From positions 1-64,000 of the forward strand of contig CAXTBC010000012.1 in NCBI GenBank assembly GCA_964242595.1: a stretch of 64,000 bases of DNA, in the 5' to 3' direction. Within the stretch, counting starts at the first letter, position 1. Each line of letters begins with the position of its first letter. Made by a program: the position numbers and the translations under genes. The notes beneath the pieces are model-generated. The model was not told where the DNA came from. It saw nothing but the letters and a program-made list of their open reading frames with translations, and searched no databases. Positions 58,590 to 64,000 of the stretch are shown in pieces. Source of the stretch: BOG-908 sp964242595. GTDB lineage: Bacteria > Pseudomonadota > Alphaproteobacteria > Acetobacterales > Acetobacteraceae.

Positions 58590-59366
58590 TCAGCTGCCGG
58601 GCAGCGCCAGGAAAGCCTCGCGCGTTGCCGCCATCCACACCCGCAGGATGGGCCCGCCGAGCAGCGCGAGCAGCAGCAGCCCGCCCAGCACCTGGCCAGG
58701 CAGGGCGGCAAAATGCACCTGGATCTGCGGCACCAGCCGGGCCAGCAAGCCCAGCGCCACCTGCCAGACCAGCGAGATCAGCACGAAAGGTGCCGCCAGC
58801 CGCAACGACAGCGAGAAGCTGGACGAGGCCGCATGCACGGCAACCTGCGCCAGGTCGTCCGCCGACAGCACGCCGCCGGCTGGAAACACCGTGTAGCTGT
58901 TGGCCAGCGCGCCCAGCGGCAGCGCATAAAGCCCGCTCGACAGGATCAGCACCGGGGCCAGCAGGTTGAACAGGCGGCCGATGACCGCCGATTGCGCGCC
59001 CAGCGTAGGGTCCTGCTGCAGCACGCTGGACAGGCCCGTCATCAGCGAGATCACCTGCCCGGCAGCCGGCAGAGCCAACGCCAGCAACCTGGCCAACCAG
59101 CCCAGCAGGCCGCCGGCCAGCAGCTCGGCTGCCACCATGCCGGCCAGGCGCAGGAAGCTGGCCGGCTCGGCCGGCATGTGCGGCGCAAGGCCAGGCACCA
59201 GCAGCACCGCGATTCCGATCGCCAAGCCGACCCGCAGAAGAACCGGCGGCTCCTCCTCGCCGAAGCCGGGCAGCAGCATCACCGCCGCGCCACACCGGCA
59301 CAGCACTAGCATGAATGCCAAGGCTAGCGGCGCCAGCCCGGCCAGATCGGGGCCCGGAGCAGGCAA
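58590..59366 (-). CDS. fliR: Flagellar biosynthetic protein FliR (TTG start)
   Basis: 258-residue export gate protein with the typical hydrophobic segments (LALAFMLVLCRCGAAVMLLPGF, GLAIGIAVLLVPGL, LLAPVLILSSGLYALPLGAL) and VQIQVHFAALPG-like C-terminus (LVPQIQVHFAALPGQVLGGL). The start TTG 59366 is 2 bp after the fliQ stop and gives the normal length; the first ATG would remove helix 1. FliPQR form the core export channel. Confidence 0.9.
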   Translation of the reverse strand: MPAPGPDLAGLAPLALAFMLVLCRCGAAVMLLPGFGEEEPPVLLRVGLAIGIAVLLVPGLAPHMPAEPASFLRLAGMVAAELLAGGLLGWLARLLALALPAAGQVISLMTGLSSVLQQDPTLGAQSAVIGRLFNLLAPVLILSSGLYALPLGALANSYTVFPAGGVLSADDLAQVAVHAASSSFSLSLRLAAPFVLISLVWQVALGLLARLVPQIQVHFAALPGQVLGGLLLLALLGGPILRVWMAATREAFLALPGS

Positions 59367-59368
59367 GG

Positions 59369-59641
59369 CTACTGGCCGCCTATGGCGACGATCTTGTCGG
59401 CCATGTCGCGCATGTAGTCGGCCAGGGTGTGGAATAGGAAGGGTCCCGCCAGCCAGGCCGAGGCGCCGGTGGCGAGCAGCTTGGGCAGGAAGGAGACGGT
59501 GCTGTCGCTGATCTGCGTGACGGCCTGCAGGATGGCGATCACCAGGCCCGCGGCCAACGACGCCAGCAGGACCGGGGCGCACATCTTGAGGGTGGCCAGC
59601 ATGCCCGAGTGCAGGATGGCGGCTACGTCTAGGTCCTGCAT
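59369..59641 (-). CDS. fliQ: Flagellar biosynthetic protein FliQ
   Basis: 90-residue two-helix export gate subunit. LASLAAGLVIAILQAVTQI and FLPKLLATGASAWLAGPFL are the conserved helices; 4-5 copies assemble with FliP and FliR. It lies between fliE (separated by A23) and fliR (adjacent). Confidence 0.94.
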   Translation of the reverse strand: MQDLDVAAILHSGMLATLKMCAPVLLASLAAGLVIAILQAVTQISDSTVSFLPKLLATGASAWLAGPFLFHTLADYMRDMADKIVAIGGQ

Positions 59642-59673
59642 CTTTTTCCTGCCTGCGTTCTGGTTGATCCTGG

Positions 59674-59732
59674 CAAGGCGAGGCCTGCTTTTCCGAGAAA
59701 AGCAGCAAACTTTGGTGCGGCAGGCGCGGGCT
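59674..59732. repeat. Family A element, left half with variant stem (A23)
   Basis: GCCTGCTTTTC/GAAAAGCAGC, where CTGC/GCAG replaces CTTC/GAAG: both strands of the stem changed together. Then CAAACTTTG and GCAGGCGCGGGC. It fills the fliE-fliQ gap. Confidence 0.75.
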
Positions 59733-60042
59733 AGATCGGCATCTTGATGATGTCCTGGTAGGCTTGCAGAACGCGGTCGCGCACCGCGACGGTGGTCTGC
59801 AGGGCGAGCTCGGCGCGCGAGACGGCGGTGACGACGTGGGTGAGGTCGCCGCTGCTGCCGCCCACGGCGGATACCGCCTGGGCTTCGGCCTGCTGGCCGG
59901 CCTGCACGGCGCCGCCCAGCGAGCGGCTCAGCAGGCTGGCAAAGTCGCCACCCGCGCCGGACGGCGCAGCACCGCCCGAATCGATGTTCTGGTAGGCGGA
60001 CAGCGCCTGCTGGGCCACGTGCAGGATGGGCATGCTGGTCAT
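59731..60042 (-). CDS. fliE: Flagellar hook-basal body protein FliE
   Basis: 103-residue basal-body junction protein linking MS ring to rod. The C-terminal signature VVTAVSRAELALQTTVAVRDRVLQAYQDIIKMPI, here in pieces AVSRAELALQTTVAVRD and QAYQDIIKMPI, is diagnostic. Start overlaps the flgC stop by ATGA. Confidence 0.96.
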   Translation of the reverse strand: MTSMPILHVAQQALSAYQNIDSGGAAPSGAGGDFASLLSRSLGGAVQAGQQAEAQAVSAVGGSSGDLTHVVTAVSRAELALQTTVAVRDRVLQAYQDIIKMPI

Positions 60043-60446
60043 TTCAGCAGGTCGATCACGCGCGTCAGCATGGAGCGCGAGGCTTGCATGACGTTGAGGT
60101 TGGCGCTGTAGGACCGCTCAGCCTCGCGCATGTCCATCATCTCCACAAAGCTGTTCACGTTCGGCGTCCGCACGTAGCCGTTGGCGTCGGCCGCCGGGTT
60201 CGACGGGTCGTATTTCTGCGGGAACGCGCTGCGGTCCGGCACCACGGCCTTCACGGTCACCCGCTCGGCGCCCAGCGCCTGGTCCATCACGCTGCCGAAC
60301 ACGGCGGTCTTGCGCTGGTAGGGCGTGGCGCCGGGCACGGACCCGGTGCTGTCCTGGTTGGCCAGGTTCTCGGCGATCACGCGCAGGCGCTTGGTCTGCG
60401 CGTCCATCCCGGCAGCCGAGATGGACAGCGCCTGTGCCAGGTCCAT
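60039..60446 (-). CDS. flgC: Flagellar basal-body rod protein FlgC
   Basis: 135-residue proximal rod protein. It shows the rod N-terminus ALSISAAGMDAQTKRLRVIA with ENLANQDS, the central ANGYVRTPNVNSFVEMMDM and the rod C-terminus ANLNVMQASRSML. It lies 25 bp after flgB and overlaps fliE. Confidence 0.97.
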   Translation of the reverse strand: MDLAQALSISAAGMDAQTKRLRVIAENLANQDSTGSVPGATPYQRKTAVFGSVMDQALGAERVTVKAVVPDRSAFPQKYDPSNPAADANGYVRTPNVNSFVEMMDMREAERSYSANLNVMQASRSMLTRVIDLLK

Positions 60447-60471
60447 CGCTCAGCGCCCCCGCTTGCAGCGC

Positions 60472-60858
60472 TCAGCCATGGCCCAGCGCCGTCATGAACA
60501 TGCCCATATACGTCTTCCAAAGATTGCTGGTGACGGCCTGCGCGCCCTCGTCGTCGGCCACCTTGGTCAACTGGTCCTCCAGCCCGACGGCGTTGCCGTC
60601 CGGCGCGCGCTCGCCGGGCACCGCGCGCCGCGTGGCGGTGCCCTGCACCAGGCCCGCCAGGTGAAGCGGGCTGGTGCGCACGGGCGAGACCTCGAACTGG
60701 TCCATCATGGCCGCGAACGGCGCCACGTCCCGCGCCTGGTAGCCGGGGGTGTCCGCGTTGGAGATGTTCTGCGCCAGCACGCGCTGACGCGAATCGATCC
60801 AGTCCAGCTTGCGCTCCAACAGGCCGAACAACGCAGGCTGTGCAAAACTGTCGCTCAT
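60472..60858 (-). CDS. flgB: Flagellar basal-body rod protein FlgB
   Basis: 128-residue proximal rod protein with the N-terminal rod motif VLAQNISNADTPGYQARD. The C-terminal KVADDEGAQAVTSNLWKTY helix is also typical. ATG 60858 gives the usual length; the upstream frame is repeat A24. It is the first gene of the flgB-flgC-fliE-fliQ-fliR-flhB-cckA series on the minus strand. Confidence 0.95.
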   Translation of the reverse strand: MSDSFAQPALFGLLERKLDWIDSRQRVLAQNISNADTPGYQARDVAPFAAMMDQFEVSPVRTSPLHLAGLVQGTATRRAVPGERAPDGNAVGLEDQLTKVADDEGAQAVTSNLWKTYMGMFMTALGHG

Positions 60859-60916
60859 GCCGGCAGGATGCAGGGCGCAGGTTGCGATCGGGTTAACCGT
60901 GGTGAGGCTTCCTCGT

Positions 60917-61151
60917 AGGGAGCAAGCGGTCCTTTTTTGAAAAAAGGACCAAAAAACTTTTGTTCCTGTCGCTGGCATCAAGCGCCGCGGGGGGGGCTTC
61001 AGGATGGATCACGGCGGCGGAACGGCGCGAAAGAAAGGGCCTTCTTTTTGGCAAGAAACTTTTCTCCGGCTGTCGCGGTTCCATCCGGCGGTGCGCGCGG
61101 TACAAACAAGTTTTCTGGTTCTTTTTAAAGAACGCCTTGCCCTGCCTTCGT
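60917..61151. repeat. Composite family A element (A24)
   Basis: A perfect GGTCCTTTTTT/AAAAAAGGACC hairpin (60928-60950 approx.), CAAAAAACTTTTG and a GCATCAAGCGC middle, followed by a second, decayed left module (GGGCCTTCTTTTTGGC, AAACTTTTCTCC, GCTGTCGCGGTTCC) and a short right end (AAGTTTTCTGGTTC/GAACG). It looks like one copy inserted into another. It occupies the divergent gap between flgB and the fliO/P operon. Confidence 0.82.
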
Positions 61152-61244
61152 TCGGGCAGCGATGCACCCGGCGTAAAAAACGCCTTTCTCGTTTCGGTCC
61201 ATTTCCTTACGGTTTGCTAACCAAAGCGGCGCGATCATTACCGC

Positions 61245-61529
61245 ATGACAAACCCCATTCCCTTGGAACGGCCGCAGCGCCTGACCGTGCTCGCATCGCG
61301 CCTCTCGCGCACCATCGGCTTGGCGCACGCGCTTGCGCAGAACGGCCGCACGGTGGACCTGACGGGGCTGGAGGACGGCATCGGCATGCTCTGCGCGCAG
61401 ACGCTGGACCTACCCACGCCGGACGGGCGCGCGATGCTGCCGCTGCTATATGACGTGCTGAGCCAGGTGAACGCCCTGTCTGCCACCCTGCACGGCGCGG
61501 CCAGCGACAGGCCGGGCGGCGTGTCATGA
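61245..61529 (+). CDS. Hypothetical flagellar-locus protein, 94 aa
   Basis: Not recognised. A small, mostly helical soluble protein: RPQRLTVLASRLSRTIGLAHAL, TVDLTGLEDGIGMLCAQTL and LPLLYDVLSQVNALSATL. It starts the plus-strand unit and its stop overlaps the fliO start by ATGA, so it is surely co-translated with fliO-fliP. Its position suggests a flagellar assembly factor or chaperone, by context only. Confidence 0.75.
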   Translation: MTNPIPLERPQRLTVLASRLSRTIGLAHALAQNGRTVDLTGLEDGIGMLCAQTLDLPTPDGRAMLPLLYDVLSQVNALSATLHGAASDRPGGVS

Positions 61530-61792
61530 CCGGCGGGCTCGCGTCGCAAGGCGGGCTCGCGGTGCTGAGCCTGGGAGCGGTGCTGCTGCTGGTTCTGGGT
61601 GCCGCACGCGCCGCACGGGCGCTGCCGGCGTTGCGCCTGCAGGGGGCAGCACGCGGCGCCGTTTTGCTCCACGGCTCACTCGCGCTGGATCGCGGGCGGC
61701 GCCTGCACCTGGTGGAAGCCGCCGGGTGCCAGGTGCTGGTGCTCACCGGCGGCACCGCGGACGCCATGCTCAACCTGCCGCACCACCCATGA
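61526..61792 (+). CDS. fliO: FliO-like flagellar biosynthesis protein
   Basis: 88-residue protein with one N-terminal helix (GLAVLSLGAVLLLVLGAA) and a short cytoplasmic domain with LDRGRRLHLVEAAGCQVLVLTGG, the conserved FliO strand pair. It is shorter than enterobacterial FliO but located directly before fliP with a 4-bp overlap. FliO assists assembly of the FliP ring. Confidence 0.85.
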   Translation: MTGGLASQGGLAVLSLGAVLLLVLGAARAARALPALRLQGAARGAVLLHGSLALDRGRRLHLVEAAGCQVLVLTGGTADAMLNLPHHP

Positions 61793-62529
61793 GGTGGCGT
61801 GCGGCAGCCGCCTTCGCCCTGGCCGTCTGCCTGTTGCCGGCGGTCGCCGGCGCGCAATCCGTGGCGATCGACCTCGGCCATGCCGGCGATGCCGGTGCCA
61901 CCGGCCGGCTGGTGCAGATCACCGCGCTGTTCACTGTCCTCTCTTTGGCGCCGAGCTTGCTGGTGATGGTCACCGCCTTCACCCGCATCGTGGTGGTGCT
62001 CTCACTGCTGCGTAGCGCGCTCGGCGCCCAAGGCACGCCGCCCAACATCGTGCTGATCGGGCTGGCGCTGTTCCTTACCCTGTTCGTCATGCAGCCCACG
62101 CTGGATGCTGCCTGGGTGCACGCCATCGTTCCCATGCAGGCCGGCACCATCGGCCAGATGGACGGGTTGCGCCTAGCCGCCGAGCCGTTCCGCCACTTCA
62201 TGGCGCTGAACCTGCGCCCGCCGGACCTGGCGCTGTTCGAGCAGATCGGCCACCTGCCGCCCGCACCGGATGCGGACCATGCCGCCTGGCGCGCGCTGAT
62301 CCCGGCCTTCCTGGTGGGCGAGTTGCGCCGCGCGTTTGAGATGGGGTTCCTGCTCTATCTGCCCTTCACCATCATCGACCTGGTGGTGTCCAGCGTGCTG
62401 ATGTCGCTGGGCATGATGATGCTGCCGCCAAGCGGCGTGAGCTTGCCGTTCAAGCTGATCTTCTTTGTAATGGTGGATGGCTGGCGGCTGGTGGCGGGTA
62501 GCCTTACGCAAAGCTTTTCGCCTGGGTAG
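61789..62529 (+). CDS. fliP: Flagellar biosynthetic protein FliP
   Basis: 246-residue export gate subunit with a cleavable signal peptide (AFALAVCLLPAVAGA) and conserved membrane segments: ITALFTVLSLAPSLLVMVTAFTRI, IGLALFLTLFVMQPTL, the long periplasmic loop, FEMGFLLYLPFTIIDLVVSSVLMSLGMMMLPP and LPFKLIFFVMVDGW. It forms a FliP5-Q4-R1 complex. Its ATG overlaps the fliO stop. Confidence 0.96.
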   Translation: MRWRAAAAFALAVCLLPAVAGAQSVAIDLGHAGDAGATGRLVQITALFTVLSLAPSLLVMVTAFTRIVVVLSLLRSALGAQGTPPNIVLIGLALFLTLFVMQPTLDAAWVHAIVPMQAGTIGQMDGLRLAAEPFRHFMALNLRPPDLALFEQIGHLPPAPDADHAAWRALIPAFLVGELRRAFEMGFLLYLPFTIIDLVVSSVLMSLGMMMLPPSGVSLPFKLIFFVMVDGWRLVAGSLTQSFSPG

Positions 62530-62668
62530 CAAGCAGTTCTTTGTCGAAAAAAAGTACCAAAAAGCCTGTGCTTTCTGTCGGGTGGTGCGGAACGGTGCGC
62601 GCCCAACTGACAGAAGTCTTTTGCTTCTTTTTCTCCAGAAAGAAGCCCTTCCTTCCTGCTACCTCCCG
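62528..62668. repeat. Family A foldback element (A25)
   Basis: Left GTTCTTTGTCGAAAAAAAGTACC (decayed stem), CAAAAAGCCTGTG, CTGTCGGGTGGTGC, ACAGAAGTCTTTTG, right CTTCTTTTTCT/AGAAAGAAG. It begins at the fliP stop. Confidence 0.82.
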
Positions 62669-62710
62669 CCCGCTTGCGCGTTCACATGCCTATCACAGGG
62701 AGAACGCATC

Positions 62711-62974
62711 ATGAAGCAGCCGCATAGCGAGGACGCGCTGGACCACACCGACGGTCAGCAGGACACCGGCAACCATGTCGCGCCCGGCACCCAGCCCCAC
62801 ACGCCCGGCGGGCAGCGCCAGGGCGCGGAAAACGTGGAGCAGCCGGTGACGAACATCGAAAAGGGCACCGACGTGGACAAGGTCGCCGACCTTGAAGAGA
62901 ACCTCGATGATTCGGTGAGCGTAAACGGGCCCACGGAGCGCGTTGCCGAGCGGGACGAGCACGGTAGGATGTGA
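62711..62974 (+). CDS. Hypothetical hydrophilic acidic protein, 87 aa
   Basis: Very polar, predicted disordered: MKQPHSEDALDHTDGQQDTG, NIEKGTDVDKVADLEENLDD and ERDEHGRM. No hydrophobic core, signal or membrane segment. AGGGAGA lies 8 bp before ATG, which supports translation. It resembles stress-related hydrophilins in composition only; I do not recognise a family. Confidence 0.65.
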   Translation: MKQPHSEDALDHTDGQQDTGNHVAPGTQPHTPGGQRQGAENVEQPVTNIEKGTDVDKVADLEENLDDSVSVNGPTERVAERDEHGRM

Positions 62975-62993
62975 AAACTTGTTGTGGCAAAGC

Positions 62994-63150
62994 AAGGAAA
63001 GCCAGGGGTTCTGCCCCTGGCACAGCAGGCTCGGACGATGACCGTCGCAAGAACCCGCTGGCTGTCTCGCCAACAGCGTCTAGTAAAACGTGGACCTGGC
63101 GTCTCAAGGTTCTAGCGGGCGTTGGGGCAGAGCCCCAGCCTTCGCGGTCC
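62994..63150. repeat. Family B element, diverged right module (B9)
   Basis: AGCCAGGGGTTCTGCCCCTGG, then 'GCAAGAACCCG', and a right end with GTTGGGGCAGAGCCCCAGCC; the CTCGAG palindrome is lost. It lies upstream of the tRNA-Leu gene. Confidence 0.7.
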
Positions 63151-63265
63151 GTCAAAACGTTCCGCCAAGGCGAGCATGAACAATTTTATTCTAAAGCCGA
63201 ACCAGGCACTGTTACCGCCGGGTCCCCGACAGCGGAGTCGGAATTACCATGGTCCTTGCCTGCCG

Positions 63266-63351
63266 TGGTGCGGCCGAGAAGACTCGAACTTCCACAGGGT
63301 TTCCCCCACAAGCACCTCAAGCTTGCGCGTCTACCATTTCGCCACGGCCGC
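63266..63351 (-). tRNA. tRNA-Leu (GAG)
   Basis: 86-nt cloverleaf. Acceptor GCGGCCG pairs with CGGCCGC, followed by an encoded ACCA end. The anticodon stem CAAGC/GCTTG encloses the loop TTGAGGT, giving anticodon GAG, which reads CUC and CUU. A long variable arm and the T-loop GTTCGAGTC are also present. It decodes a major leucine codon of this high-GC genome. It is convergent with no gene; lipB lies 24 bp beyond its 5' end on the other strand. Confidence 0.97.
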
Positions 63352-63375
63352 ACGGCAGGCGGCGGCGTATAACCC

Positions 63376-64000
63376 ATGGTGACAGCCACTTCAACTGGCC
63401 CGGTCTGGACCCTCGCCCCCGGCCCAATCCCCTACCTGGAGGCCATCGATGCCATGCAGGCCCGCATCGCCGCCATCCGGGCTGGCACGGCAAGCGAACA
63501 GGTGTGGCTGCTGGAGCACCCGCCGCTCTACACTGCCGGCACCTCGGCCAAGCCGACCGACTTGGCCGATCCCGGCCGCTTTCCCACGCACCACGCCGGT
63601 CGCGGCGGGCAATGGACCTATCACGGTCCCGGCCAACTCATCGCCTACGTGATGCTGGACCTGACGCGCCCCCACGGACAGGTGCAGCCGCGCGACACGC
63701 ACGCCTACGTAGCCGGGCTGGAGGCCTGGCTGATCGCCACGCTGGCGAGCTTCGGGGTGGCCGGCGAGCGGCGGGCGGACCGGGTGGGCGTCTGGGTGGC
63801 CGATGCGCGCACCGGCACCGAGGCAAAAGTGGCCGCCATCGGCGTGCGCATCACCCGCTGGGTCACCTGGCACGGCATCTCGCTCAACGTCTGCCCGGAG
63901 TTGGACCATTTCGCTGGCATCGTGCCGTGCGGCATACGCGAGCACGGGGTAACGAGCCTGCGGGCGCTGGGGGTGGAGGCGTCGATGGACGACGTGCGCG
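63376..64000 (+). CDS. lipB: Octanoyl-[ACP]:protein N-octanoyltransferase LipB (cut by window end)
   Basis: First 208 codons of LipB, which transfers octanoate from ACP to lipoyl domains. Motifs: EQVWLLEHPPLYTAGTSA, HHAGRGGQWTYHGPGQLIAYV, catalytic Lys in EAKVAAIGVRI and Cys in FAGIVPCGIREHGVTSL. ATG 63376 is the only sensible start. The 3' end lies outside the window, with about 10-20 residues missing by comparison with the usual length. Confidence 0.96.
   Translation, partial: MVTATSTGPVWTLAPGPIPYLEAIDAMQARIAAIRAGTASEQVWLLEHPPLYTAGTSAKPTDLADPGRFPTHHAGRGGQWTYHGPGQLIAYVMLDLTRPHGQVQPRDTHAYVAGLEAWLIATLASFGVAGERRADRVGVWVADARTGTEAKVAAIGVRITRWVTWHGISLNVCPELDHFAGIVPCGIREHGVTSLRALGVEASMDDVR

Overview
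The window is high-GC (roughly two-thirds G+C by eye) alphaproteobacterial chromosome, most likely from the Acetobacteraceae. This rests on the gene families and gene order: System I cytochrome c maturation genes, an xseA/purD/panB locus, a TIGR02300-type FYDLN-acid protein, a DUF6481 protein, a flhB/cckA junction, an addA-trxA pair and cysD/cysNC/cysQ. It also rests on intergenic DNA saturated with two families of palindromic repeats. Genus cannot be fixed from the window. There is no phage, integrase, transposase, rRNA or CRISPR array; one tRNA-Leu(GAG) is present.

Layout. 0.1-5.4 kb: ccmC-D-E-F-G-H-I on the minus strand, mostly with 4-bp stop/start overlaps (ccmAB are not here). 5.6-8.5 kb: YciI, EVE-domain protein and acetyl-CoA synthetase. 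8.8-13.5 kb: a secreted GH44 glycosidase and an exported M1 aminopeptidase. 13.7-19.4 kb: a small unknown protein, an SDR, dihydroorotase, DUF6481, an OmpA-like lipoprotein, DUF3667, entericidin and a tiny membrane protein. 19.5-24.2 kb: trxA, addA and a secreted protein of unknown function. 24.8-30.2 kb: the FYDLN protein, a basic Ala-rich protein, and sulfate activation (cysD with an N-terminal HTH, cysNC, cysQ). 30.3-41 kb: a glycan cluster (three glycosyltransferases, two methyltransferases, PIG-L deacetylase, GH39-like glycosidase, nucleotidyltransferase, GNAT, HAD) with nhaA on the opposite strand. 41-45 kb: panB, purD and xseA. 45-50 kb: TetR, Baeyer-Villiger monooxygenase, SDR and aldehyde dehydrogenase, which look like a ketone oxidation pathway. 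50-55.7 kb: cytochrome c plus Tat-exported flavin amine oxidase, Bcr-type MFS, gpt, csaA and asparaginase. 55.9-62.5 kb: CckA-like hybrid kinase, flhB-fliR-fliQ, fliE-flgC-flgB and, divergently, an unknown gene-fliO-fliP. 62.7-64 kb: a hydrophilic protein, tRNA-Leu and lipB (cut by the window end).

The most striking feature is the repeat system. About 25 copies of a ~130-160 bp foldback element (family A here) sit in gaps between genes, often starting at the base after a stop codon. Each complete copy has two A/T-rich hairpins joined by a central stem (CAAAAAACTTTTG ... CAAAAGTTTTTTG). The hairpin bases differ between copies in compensatory fashion (CTTC/GAAG, GTTC/GAAC, GTCC/GGAC, CTGC/GCAG), so the fold rather than the sequence is conserved. 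Four genes directly downstream of copies (ccmH, a cytochrome c, gpt, cckA) have no ATG start, and in two of them element sequence appears to supply part of the signal peptide. About nine GC-rich palindromic elements (family B) lie in other gaps. Other unusual points are a YdaS/Cro-type HTH in frame with CysD under a palindrome, a methyltransferase frame with no stop that runs through all of nhaA in antisense, and a 65-residue tandem duplication inside XseA.
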